64,000 bases of DNA from Halomonas urmiana (GTDB taxonomy: Bacteria; Pseudomonadota; Gammaproteobacteria; Pseudomonadales; Halomonadaceae): positions 124,001 to 188,000 of the forward strand of contig NZ_VBUI01000003.1 of NCBI RefSeq assembly GCF_005780185.1, in the 5' to 3' direction. Positions 1 through 8,263 of the stretch are shown here, one piece after another; the first letter of the stretch is position 1, and each line of letters begins with the position of its first letter. The notes beneath the pieces are model-generated. The model was not told the origin of the DNA. It was given only the letters and a program-made list of their open reading frames with translations, and ran no database searches. Made by a program: the position numbers and the translations under genes.

Positions 1-19
1 CAACCTCCAAGAGGCCCGG

Positions 20-245
20 ATGAACACCCATAAGAATGTCCGTCTCACACCGCATGGTCGAGCCCTGTTGGTCCAACGAGTCGTCGAGGGAGGGCTTCGG
101 CCAACGGAGGTCGCCCAGGCTCAAGCATCAGTATGAGAACGGTCTGCACGTGGCCACTTCGCTACCGGGAGGAAGGTGCTGCGGGGCTCCAGAACCGCTT
201 CTCTTGCTCAGGCCGCTGTCCTCATGTGACCGCGGACGAGCTTCG
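20..245 (+). pseudogene. IS481-type transposase, N-terminal remnant
   Basis: From the ATG at 20 the frame reads MNTHKNVRLTPHGRALLVQR and continues to VAQAQ, which is the typical start of IS481-family transposases (helix-turn-helix N-terminus). A stop at about 135 ends this frame. In another frame the sequence continues as RTVCTW, then RYREEGAAGLQNRFS, the expected next part of the same domain. The similarity fades near 245. So this is a frameshifted, 3'-truncated fragment, not an active element. No terminal inverted repeats or catalytic DDE part are visible in the window. The family assignment is by motif recognition only. Confidence 0.7.
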
Positions 246-296
246 CTAGCAGGCCATCGGGCGCCGCCGGTAGCACCAGCTTGCCGAGCAGGTGGG

Positions 297-452
297 TAGA
301 TGCACCACCTGGTGGAAATGCGACATGTCGAAGGCTTCGATCTCAGGCTTGATGTCATACTTCAGCATCTCGTCGGCGAGCCACCCCACCAGCTGCAGCG
401 AGTTCTCATACACTTGAATAGGGGGCGTTGGCGCCGGCCGCGAGCTGGCCAT
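297..452 (-). pseudogene. BKACE (DUF849, beta-keto acid cleavage enzyme) fragment
   Basis: Reading the minus strand from 452 gives QVYENSLQLVGWLADEML followed by KPEIEAFDMSHFHQV. This resembles the stretch of BKACE/DUF849 enzymes (3-keto-5-aminohexanoate cleavage family) just before the metal-binding D-x-H region. The frame loses similarity after about 297, and neither the N-terminal nor C-terminal part of the roughly 300-residue enzyme is present. It abuts the transposase remnant, which suggests that insertion and deletion events destroyed the gene. Family assignment is moderate, from motif memory. Confidence 0.5.
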
Positions 453-630
453 GTCGGGCTTGAGCGGCAGTATGGCGCCAAGGAACTCGCTTGGCGTGCC
501 TGGTTAGTGTCAAGGGTGCGATCGCGGCCCGATCATCGTCGTCGACACTGAGGTGCCGTTTGCAGCCGGGAAGGACACCCTGGTCATCGGCCAGCCGTTG
601 GGCCGGCCGTGGAAAGGGGGCAAGTGCTTG
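453..630. other. degenerate stretch, no assigned gene
   Basis: No intact gene is seen here. A plus-strand frame between the stop at 505 and the stop at 640-642 reads PIIVVDTEVPFAAGKDTLVI, which looks protein-like but has no start and no family that I recognise. It may be another gene scrap in the same decayed zone as the transposase and BKACE fragments. Confidence 0.4.
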
Positions 631-1428
631 TCAGGCGGATGACGGGAATGCGGTCAGCAGCGTCTCGGCGAACCGCGCCGGGACCTCCACGGAGGGCACG
701 TGGCCGACGCCCTCGAGGATCTCCAGGGGCGCCCCGTCGAGCTCGGCGGCGAGTGCCTCGAGGCTGGCCGGCGGGGTCGCCAGGTCCTCGCTGCCGCCCA
801 GCAGCTGCACCGTGACGCCCTTGCCCGCCAGCTTGCCGGTGAAGGCGTGGCGCCCGAGCATCTTGCAGAGCCGGGCATAGGATTCGTCGTCGCCGCGGCC
901 CATCTGGGTGCACCAGCCCGCCTTCAGGGCCGGCTCGGCCTCGAAGCAGGCCGGGGCGAACCAGCGCGGCACGATTTCGGCAGATATGGCCGCTAGCCCT
1001 TCCTCGCGCACCCGGGCGGCGCGGGTGGTCCACAGCTCGGCATTGCCGATCACCGCCCCGGTGTTGGTCAGGGTCGCGGACAGCAGGCGATCGCCGTGCT
1101 CGGCCACCAGTTGCTGCCCGACCACGCCGCCGATGGAGGTGCCGACGAAGTGGAAACGCTCGGCGCCGGCCCGGTCGGCCAGGGCCAGGGCCTCGGCGGC
1201 GAGCGCGGCGGGGGTGATCTCGCCGCCGTCGGCGGGCCAGGCCTCGCTGGCCCCGTGACCCGGCAGGTCCCAGGTGAGCACCCGGTAGGACGGCAGCAGC
1301 GCGGGCAGCAGCTCGTCCCAGACCGCCTGGGTCATGCCCAGCGGATGCGCCAGGATCACCAGGGGCCGGGTTGCGTCGCCCAGCAGGCGATAAGCCACGG
1401 CGCGGCCGTCGATGTTCAGAAATGCCAT
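631..1428 (-). CDS. pcaD: 3-oxoadipate enol-lactonase
   Basis: A 265-residue alpha/beta hydrolase that hydrolyses 3-oxoadipate enol-lactone to 3-oxoadipate, the last ring-derived step before CoA transfer in the beta-ketoadipate pathway. Visible features are the oxyanion region AHPLGMTQ near residue 35, the nucleophile elbow VGTSIGG around residue 100, and a C-terminal GVGHVP histidine. Length fits stand-alone PcaD (about 260). I chose the ATG at 1428 (MAFLNIDGRAVAY), where the typical N-terminus begins; the open frame extends further upstream but is not family-like. It is the last gene of pcaI-J-F-D on this strand, 41 bp after pcaF. Cytoplasmic. Confidence 0.92.
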   Translation of the reverse strand: MAFLNIDGRAVAYRLLGDATRPLVILAHPLGMTQAVWDELLPALLPSYRVLTWDLPGHGASEAWPADGGEITPAALAAEALALADRAGAERFHFVGTSIGGVVGQQLVAEHGDRLLSATLTNTGAVIGNAELWTTRAARVREEGLAAISAEIVPRWFAPACFEAEPALKAGWCTQMGRGDDESYARLCKMLGRHAFTGKLAGKGVTVQLLGGSEDLATPPASLEALAAELDGAPLEILEGVGHVPSVEVPARFAETLLTAFPSSA

Positions 1429-1469
1429 GTATGACTTCCCTCTTTCGTCTTGTCTCTTCGACCTGGGGC

Positions 1470-2672
<1,203 letters not shown>

Positions 2673-2684
2673 CGGGGGCTCCTC

Positions 2685-3458
2685 TTATTCGCCGGCGTGT
2701 TGACGGGCGGTACGTTCTTTCAGGTCGCGCAGGATCTCGAGCTCGTGGGCCGAGGGCTCGGGGGTGGTCTCGAGCGCGTCGGCGAAGCGGATCTCCCAGC
2801 CGGTGGCCTCCTGGACGTCCCGGGCGGTCACGCCGGGATGCATCGAGACGACCGTGAGCTCTTTGGTCTCGGGGTCGGGCTTCATCACGCACAGGTCGGT
2901 GATCACCCGGGTCGGGCCACGGCCGATGTTGGGCACGCCGTCGCGGCCCTTGCCGTCGCGACCGAAGCCCAGGGTGGTGACGAAGTCCACCTCGTCGACG
3001 AACGCCCGCTTGGAGTGCTTCAGGGTGATGAAGACCTCGCCGGCGTTGGTGGCGATCTCCGGGGCCCCGCCGCCGCCCGGCAGGCGCACCTTGGGCTCTC
3101 GATAGTCGCCGATCAGCGTGGTGTTGAGGTTGCAGTAGCGGTCGATCTGGGCGGTCCCCAGGAAGCCTACATTGATCTTTCCGCCCTGCAGCCAGTAGCG
3201 GAACATCTCGGGCACCGAGACGGTGGTCAGGGCCGTCTCGGCGAGCTCGCCGTCACCGATGGAGAGCGGCAGCACCTCGGGCTTGGTCTGCAGGGTGCCG
3301 GACTCGTAGATCAGCACCACGTCCGGGGCATGGGTCAGGCGCGCCAGGTTGGCGGCCTCGCTGGGCAGGCCGATGCCGACGAAGCAGGTGGTGCCGTTCT
3401 CCAGCGCCCGCGCTGCGGTCACCGTCATCATCTCGGCGGAGGTGTAGTCGTTACTCAT
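2685..3458 (-). CDS. pcaJ: 3-oxoadipate CoA-transferase subunit B
   Basis: The 257-residue beta subunit of the succinyl-CoA:3-oxoadipate CoA-transferase, which makes 3-oxoadipyl-CoA for PcaF. Family I CoA-transferases use a glutamate in this subunit; VLIYESGTL near residue 50 carries the candidate. A glycine-rich LPGGGGAPEI segment and the C-terminal HPGVTARDV motif are typical. Its ATG overlaps the pcaI stop by one base (TGATG), so the two subunits are probably translationally coupled, as expected for a 1:1 complex. This protein is longer than the shorter PcaJ of about 215 residues in some bacteria, as in the GctB-like variant. Confidence 0.9.
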   Translation of the reverse strand: MSNDYTSAEMMTVTAARALENGTTCFVGIGLPSEAANLARLTHAPDVVLIYESGTLQTKPEVLPLSIGDGELAETALTTVSVPEMFRYWLQGGKINVGFLGTAQIDRYCNLNTTLIGDYREPKVRLPGGGGAPEIATNAGEVFITLKHSKRAFVDEVDFVTTLGFGRDGKGRDGVPNIGRGPTRVITDLCVMKPDPETKELTVVSMHPGVTARDVQEATGWEIRFADALETTPEPSAHELEILRDLKERTARQHAGE

Positions 3459-4288
3459 CAGGCGTTCCCCCCTGCGTTCATGACGTTCTCATCGATCCAC
3501 TTGGTGAAGGCGTCGCGATCCCGGGCGATGGCGTCCCACTCCTTGTAGAAGCGGTTGTTGCGCGGGTAGTAGCCATGCGCATAGGAGGGCAGCGAGCCTT
3601 TCTCGGCCACGGCGATGGCGTCGATGGCCCAGCCGGGGATCACGCAGGCATTGGGGTGATAGTCCGGCAGGGCGGTCAGGTCGTCGACGATCTCCTCGAC
3701 GGTGACGATGCTCTGCTTCGCCGCCAGCACCGCTTCCTTCTGCACCCCGACGATGCCCTCTACCAGCACATTGCCGGCGCGGTCGGCCTTCTGGGCATGG
3801 ACGATGGAGACGTCCGGGCGCACCGAGGGCACCGCGGCCAGGCGCTCGCCGGTGAAGGGGCAGTCGATGAACTTGATCTGATCGTTGACGCTGGGCAGCT
3901 CGCTGCCCACATAGCCGCGCAGCACGGCCAGCGGCAGGCCGGCGGCGCCGGCCTCGAAGGCGCAGGCCATGGCGGCGTGGCTGTGCTCGAGGATCTCGAC
4001 CTTGTGGGGCCAGCCCTTCTCCACGGCGTCGCGCAGGCGATGCAGGGAGCCCACGCCCGGGTTGCCGCCCCAGGAGAAGATCACCTTCTTCGCGCACCCC
4101 GCGCCGATCAACTGGTCGTAGACCAGGTCGGGGGTCATGCGGATCAGGGTCAGGTCGCGCTTGCCCTGGCGGATCACCTCGTGGCCCGCGGCGAAGGGGA
4201 TCAGGTGGGTGAAGCCCTCCATGGCGACGGTGGCGCCGTCCTGGACGTAGCGCGCGACCGCGTCATGCAGGCTGAGAAACTCGGCCAT
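3458..4288 (-). CDS. pcaI: 3-oxoadipate CoA-transferase subunit A
   Basis: The 276-residue alpha subunit of the 3-oxoadipate CoA-transferase. The glycine-rich CoA site is represented by VAMEGFTHLIPFAAGHE near the N-terminus and by FSWGGNPGVGS around residue 70; the C-terminal half holds RGYVGSELP and VHAQKADRAGN segments typical of the long PcaI/GctA type. I chose the ATG at 4288 (MAEFLSLHDAV); the upstream in-frame extension is not conserved-looking. It is the first gene of the pca operon, and the divergent spacer to pcaR carries two operator-like dyads. Confidence 0.9.
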   Translation of the reverse strand: MAEFLSLHDAVARYVQDGATVAMEGFTHLIPFAAGHEVIRQGKRDLTLIRMTPDLVYDQLIGAGCAKKVIFSWGGNPGVGSLHRLRDAVEKGWPHKVEILEHSHAAMACAFEAGAAGLPLAVLRGYVGSELPSVNDQIKFIDCPFTGERLAAVPSVRPDVSIVHAQKADRAGNVLVEGIVGVQKEAVLAAKQSIVTVEEIVDDLTALPDYHPNACVIPGWAIDAIAVAEKGSLPSYAHGYYPRNNRFYKEWDAIARDRDAFTKWIDENVMNAGGNA

Positions 4289-4353
4289 GATGGTGCACCT
4301 CTGTTGGGGGTGGACTCGGAGGCCGCTGCCCGCCGTGGACAACCGCCTGGATT

Positions 4354-4387
4354 GTTCGATTTGCGAACATCAATTTGTTATGCGAAC
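4354..4387. promoter_or_regulatory. PcaR-type operator at pcaI (dyad plus third repeat)
   Basis: GTTCGATTTGCGAAC at 4354-4368 is a dyad with GTTCG/CGAAC arms. A third half-site, GCGAAC, recurs in direct orientation at 4382-4387, 19 bp after the GCGAAC of the dyad. PcaU/PobR-type IclR regulators are known to bind a palindrome plus a third direct repeat, so this layout fits. It lies about 66 bp upstream of the pcaI start. Binding itself is inferred. Confidence 0.65.
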
Positions 4388-4565
4388 AATTTAGCGCCGC
4401 CCGGGAGGTGGGTCAAAGTCGTTGGGTGGTATCGGTCATGCGATGCCTGGCCCAGGGAGACGCTAACCCTCCGGCGGGAAAGGGGGTTCGAGATCGCTCC
4501 AGTGTCGCGGAATGCGACTAAGGTCTAAGGTGGCAGGAGGCTTTTCGGGGCAGAGGGGTACGGAT

Positions 4566-4580
4566 GTTCGCTTAGCGAAC
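4566..4580. promoter_or_regulatory. PcaR-type operator upstream of pcaR
   Basis: GTTCGCTTAGCGAAC is a 15-bp dyad with the same GTTCGC/GCGAAC half-sites as the operator near pcaI, 67 bp before the pcaR start. Autoregulation by PcaR is the likely meaning. Inference from shared motif and position. Confidence 0.6.
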
Positions 4581-4647
4581 GGGTGTGATAGATTGAATCC
4601 CGGACGGCGTCGTCTCGGCGCTATCATCCGGCAGAGGGGAGGACGGG

Positions 4648-5427
4648 ATGCAGGAAGAGGTATTGGGCCCGGACGACCGGGACTTCGTCACGGCACTGGC
4701 CAGTGGGCTGGAGGTGATCCTGGCCTTCGACGAGGAGCATCCGCGCATGACCCTCAGCGAGGTGGCGGCCCGCACGGGAATGAATCGGGCCCGTGCCCGG
4801 CGCTTTCTCCTGACGCTCCATTCCCTGGGCTATGTGCGCAAGACCCAGCGCCACTTCGAGCTGGCGCCCCGGGTGCTGCAGCTGGGGTATGCCTTCCTCT
4901 CGGCCAACGGCTACCAGAGCGTCATCCAGCAGGTGCTCGAGGACATCACCGCCGAGTGCGGCGAGTCGTCGTCGCTGGGCGTGCTGGACGGCGACGAGGT
5001 CACCTACGTGGCGCGCTCGGCGGCCAAGCACCGGCTGATGGCCATCAGCCTCGCGGTGGGGACTCGCTTGCCGGCCGCCCATACCTCCATGGGTCGGGTG
5101 CTGCTGGCCCAGTTGCCCGACGATGAGCTCGAGGCCTTCCTGGCGCGGGTGACCCTCGAGCGCTACACGGACAAGACCGTCACCGACACGGCGGCGCTGC
5201 GCGAGCGCATCCTCGAGGCGCGTCGGCAGGGCTATGCCGTCGCGGACCAGGAATTGGATTCCGGGCTGCGCTCCCTGGCGGTGCCGGCCTTCTACGCCAC
5301 CGGCCGGCTCATCGGCGCCATCAACATCAGCACCAACGCCGCGCGCGTGGACTTCGACACCCTGCTCGGCGAGTACCTGCCGCTGCTGCAGGACAAGGCC
5401 CGCCAGATCCGCCAGCAGGTACGCTGA
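4648..5427 (+). CDS. pcaR: IclR-family regulator of the beta-ketoadipate pathway
   Basis: A 259-residue IclR-type regulator of the PcaR/PcaU/PobR subgroup. The winged helix-turn-helix covers roughly residues 15-80 (LSEVAARTGMNRARARRFLL), and the effector-binding IclR domain occupies the rest, ending with GAINISTNAARV. The ATG at 4648 follows a purine-rich AGGGGAGG Shine-Dalgarno sequence. It is divergent from pcaIJFD with about 360 bp between starts, and the spacer holds operator dyads near each gene. By family precedent it senses 3-oxoadipate and activates the pca genes; the effector here is inferred. Regulators of this subgroup can also respond to protocatechuate or 4-hydroxybenzoate. Confidence 0.88.
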   Translation: MQEEVLGPDDRDFVTALASGLEVILAFDEEHPRMTLSEVAARTGMNRARARRFLLTLHSLGYVRKTQRHFELAPRVLQLGYAFLSANGYQSVIQQVLEDITAECGESSSLGVLDGDEVTYVARSAAKHRLMAISLAVGTRLPAAHTSMGRVLLAQLPDDELEAFLARVTLERYTDKTVTDTAALRERILEARRQGYAVADQELDSGLRSLAVPAFYATGRLIGAINISTNAARVDFDTLLGEYLPLLQDKARQIRQQVR

Positions 5428-5521
5428 CCGCCGCGACTCATTAACCAGGCAAGCGTTTATGCCGGGTTAATTGCGGCACAGGGACGTGCCGCCGCCGGCC
5501 GTCAGGTCGGCGCGGGCGACG

Positions 5522-5550
5522 ATCAAAGAGATCAGGATGATCTCTTTGAT
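5522..5550. terminator. bidirectional hairpin between pcaR and the Lrp gene
   Basis: ATCAAAGAGATCA (5522-5534), loop GGA, TGATCTCTTTGAT (5538-5550) form a perfect 13-bp stem between the convergent pcaR and Lrp-type genes. There is no good T-run on either side, so it may act as a mRNA-stabilising or weak terminator structure. Confidence 0.5.
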
Positions 5551-5557
5551 TGCCAGC

Positions 5558-6031
5558 TTAATAGCTCGCCTCGACCTTCAGCGGGCCATTGGTCTTGAGG
5601 GTGTCCATAGCGACCTGGGTGGCGACGTCGCGCAGCCCCTCGAGGGGGCTCACGGCCTCGGAGAGGAAGCGCGACAGCGCGCCGAGGTCCTCGATCACCA
5701 CCTTGAGGATGAAGTCGTGGTTGCCGGTGATGGCATGGCACTCGATGACCTCGTCCCGGGCCAGCAGGGCGGCCACGGCCTGCTGGGGCGTGTTCATGCG
5801 GTGCTTGTCCACGGAGACGAAGATGAAGGCGGTCACCGACAGGCCCAGGGACGCCGGGTCCAGCCGCAGCGAGTAGCCCTGGATGACACCCTCTCGCTCG
5901 AGGCGGGCGATGCGCCGCGAGCACTGGCTGGCCGAGAGGGCCACCGTCTCGGACAGGGTTCCCAGGGTGAGGCGGGCATCCTGCTGCAGGGCGTGCAGGA
6001 TCTTCAGGTCGAAGCGGTCGAGGGAAAGCAT
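5558..6031 (-). CDS. Lrp/AsnC-family regulator, probably of kynurenine catabolism
   Basis: A 157-residue Lrp-type regulator. The N-terminal helix-turn-helix (MLSLDRFDLKILHALQQDAR, then LSASQCSRRIARLE) is followed by the RAM effector-binding domain with ECHAITGNHDFILKV. The start at 6031 gives the standard family N-terminus; the frame upstream is not conserved-looking. It is divergent from kynU with a 140-bp spacer. In pseudomonads an Lrp-type protein (KynR) sits next to kyn genes and responds to kynurenine; the same role is inferred here from position. Confidence 0.85.
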   Translation of the reverse strand: MLSLDRFDLKILHALQQDARLTLGTLSETVALSASQCSRRIARLEREGVIQGYSLRLDPASLGLSVTAFIFVSVDKHRMNTPQQAVAALLARDEVIECHAITGNHDFILKVVIEDLGALSRFLSEAVSPLEGLRDVATQVAMDTLKTNGPLKVEASY

Positions 6032-6126
6032 TTTTCGTTTTACGCATAATGTATGCAAGATGTTTGCGCATACGCTGGCCGGTAGGAGCGCAAAACGCAA
6101 CCCCGCCGCGCGCCTCTGCCTCTAGA

Positions 6127-6154
6127 ATGCCGATATTCAACCCAATATCGGCAT
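6127..6154. promoter_or_regulatory. 11-bp inverted repeat in the kynU leader
   Basis: ATGCCGATATT (6127-6137), spacer CAACCC, AATATCGGCAT (6144-6154) is a perfect dyad ending 6 bp before the GGAGG ribosome-binding site of kynU. It could be an operator for the Lrp-type regulator or an RNA hairpin near the ribosome-binding site. The position is observed; the function is inferred. Confidence 0.5.
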
Positions 6155-6171
6155 GGCCCCGGAGGCTTCAG

Positions 6172-7401
6172 ATGGGCGTATCCCTCGACCACGCACGCGA
6201 ACTCGATCGCCAGGACCCCCTGGCCGGCTTCAAGCCGCACTTCGCCCTCCCCGAGGGCGTGCTCTACCTCGACGGCAATTCCCTGGGCGCCCAGCCTGTG
6301 AGCGCCCGCGAGGCGGTCGCCGGCACCCTGGACCAGTGGCGCGACGAGCTGATCAAGGGCTGGAACCAGGGCTGGTTCGATGCCCCGGAACGGCTCGGCA
6401 ACCTGCTGGCGCCGGTGATCGGCGCCGGCCAGGGCGAGGTGGTCGTCACCGACAACATCACCCTCAACATCTTCAAGCTGCTGGGCTATATCACCGGCCA
6501 GCGCACGGATGGCCGGCGGGTGGTGCTCAGCGAGGGCGGCAACTTCCCCACCGATGGCTACATCGCCCAGGGCTTCTGCCGCTTCGGCGACTTCGAGCAT
6601 CGCTTCCTGCCCGAGGGAGCCGAGCTGGCCGACCACCTGGACGGTGTCGCCGTGGTGGTGCTGAGCCAGGTCAACTACCGCACCGGCCGGCTGCGCGACA
6701 TGGCGGCGATCACCCGCCAGGTGCACGAGCGGGGCGCGGAGGTCATCTGGGACCTGGCCCACTCCGCCGGGGCCCTGCCGGTGGACCTCAACGCCTGCGG
6801 CGCCCGCTATGCCGTGGGCTGCACCTACAAGTACCTCAACGGCGGCCCCGGCGCGCCGGCCTTCCTGTACGCCCATCGCGACCATCAGGGCGGCGGCTGG
6901 CAGCCGCTCTCCGGCTGGCACGGCCATGCCGCGCCCTTCGCCTTCGAGGACGACTATGCGCCGGCCGGCGATATCACCCGCTTCCGCACCGGCACCCACT
7001 CGGCGCTGATCTACAGCGCGCTGGAGGCCTCGCTGACGATGTGGGCCGACGTCGACATGGCGGCCCTGCGCGAGAAGAGCCTGGCGATGACCGAACTGTT
7101 CCGAGACTGCCTGGCCGACCTGCTGCTCGTCCACGGCATCGAGGACATCACCCCGGCGGCGGGGGAGCGGGGCAGCCAGGTGTCGCTGGTGGATACCGAG
7201 AACGGCTTCGCCATCGTCCAGGCGCTGATCGCCCGGGGGGTGATCGGTGACTATCGGGAGCCCGGCCTGATGCGCTTCGGCTTCACGCCGCTCTACCTGA
7301 GCTTCGAGGACGTCTGGCAGGCGGCCCGTCACTTCCGTGAGATGCTGGAAAGCGGCGAGTATCGGGAACCGCGCTTCCACGTCCGTTCCGCGGTGACCTG
7401 A
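6172..7401 (+). CDS. kynU: kynureninase
   Basis: A 409-residue PLP enzyme that cleaves kynurenine to anthranilate and alanine. YLDGNSLGAQP near residue 35 is the classic kynureninase N-terminal signature. The PLP lysine lies in CTYKYLNGGPGAPAF (about residue 220), after the WDLAHSAGALPVDL segment with the PLP-binding aspartate. A GGAGG ribosome-binding site 6 bases upstream supports the ATG at 6172 over an upstream in-frame start. It leads a plus-strand operon with a hydrolase and an NSS transporter, consistent with tryptophan or kynurenine use. Confidence 0.95.
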   Translation: MGVSLDHARELDRQDPLAGFKPHFALPEGVLYLDGNSLGAQPVSAREAVAGTLDQWRDELIKGWNQGWFDAPERLGNLLAPVIGAGQGEVVVTDNITLNIFKLLGYITGQRTDGRRVVLSEGGNFPTDGYIAQGFCRFGDFEHRFLPEGAELADHLDGVAVVVLSQVNYRTGRLRDMAAITRQVHERGAEVIWDLAHSAGALPVDLNACGARYAVGCTYKYLNGGPGAPAFLYAHRDHQGGGWQPLSGWHGHAAPFAFEDDYAPAGDITRFRTGTHSALIYSALEASLTMWADVDMAALREKSLAMTELFRDCLADLLLVHGIEDITPAAGERGSQVSLVDTENGFAIVQALIARGVIGDYREPGLMRFGFTPLYLSFEDVWQAARHFREMLESGEYREPRFHVRSAVT

Positions 7402-7416
7402 GCAGGAGCGCACGCC

Positions 7417-8193
7417 ATGACCCTGCAGGGCCTGGATCGCGACTATTCCCCCAGCCTGTTCGCCCGTGACGCCGAGGCCACCCTGGCCCGCCAGGCCGCC
7501 GAGGGGCGAGCGCTGGCGGCCCGTCGGCGGCCGCTGGCGCTGGTCGACGACGACGAGCCGGCGGCCCGGCTGGAACTCTTCGTGCCCGAAGGCGCGGGGC
7601 CCTGGCCGCTGATGGCGTTCATCCACGGCGGCTACTGGCAAGAGCTCGACCATACCGCGACCGACTTCCTGGCCGAGCGCTACCTGAGCCGGGGCATGGC
7701 CTTCGCCTCACTGGGCTACGGGCTGGCGCCGGCGACCTCGATCGAGGCCATGGCGACGCAATGCCGGCGTGGCCTGGCGCTCGCCCTGGCGGCGCTGACG
7801 GACCGCGGCGGCGCCGGGCGAGTGACCCTGGGGGGCCACAGCGCCGGCGCCCAGCTGGCCTGCCGGGTGGCCGCCGCCGAGGCGGCCGGGCCGGGCGGGG
7901 TGGAGATCGCTTCGCTGCTGCTGGTCAGTGGCGTCTATGACCTGACGCCGCTGGTCGACACCTACGTCAACGCGCCGCTGGGCCTCGATCCGGCCCGGGC
8001 ACGCTCGTTGAGCCCGCTGTTCGACGACCTGTCGCGGCTGCCGCCCCGGCGGGTGGTGATCGCCGAGCGGGATCCGCCCGCCTTCCGGCGCCAGGGCCGC
8101 GACTACCATGCCGCGGTGCAGGCCGCGGGCGGCGCCTCGACGCTCAAGGACCGGCCGGGCTGCGATCACTTCGACGTCCTCGACCATCTCTAG
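7417..8193 (+). CDS. alpha/beta hydrolase, probable N-formylkynurenine formamidase
   Basis: A 258-residue alpha/beta hydrolase with the oxyanion motif HGGYW (FIHGGYWQE, about residue 70), the nucleophile GGHSAGAQLA (about residue 142) and a terminal CDHFDVL histidine. HGGYW hydrolases include the arylformamidases of animals and fungi, which convert N-formylkynurenine to kynurenine. It starts 15 bp after kynU, so it likely supplies that enzyme's substrate. It is not the usual bacterial KynB, which belongs to the metal-dependent cyclase family. Function is inferred from motif and operon; a related esterase activity is possible. Cytoplasmic, no signal peptide. Confidence 0.75.
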   Translation: MTLQGLDRDYSPSLFARDAEATLARQAAEGRALAARRRPLALVDDDEPAARLELFVPEGAGPWPLMAFIHGGYWQELDHTATDFLAERYLSRGMAFASLGYGLAPATSIEAMATQCRRGLALALAALTDRGGAGRVTLGGHSAGAQLACRVAAAEAAGPGGVEIASLLLVSGVYDLTPLVDTYVNAPLGLDPARARSLSPLFDDLSRLPPRRVVIAERDPPAFRRQGRDYHAAVQAAGGASTLKDRPGCDHFDVLDHL

Positions 8194-8247
8194 GCCGCCG
8201 GGAGGCGGCACACCACAACAACGACAGCGGAGTCGCGACACGACTCC
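8194..8247 (+). promoter_or_regulatory. two intercistronic hairpins before the NSS transporter
   Basis: Directly after the hydrolase stop, GCCGCC-GGGA-GGCGGC (8194-8209) forms a perfect small hairpin. A second, GGAGTCG-CGACA-CGACTCC (8229-8247), ends 16 bases before the transporter ATG. Neither has a T-run. They could tune expression of the transporter or protect the upstream message; this is inference. Confidence 0.4.
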
Positions 8248-8263
8248 TCGGGATCTCATCGTC

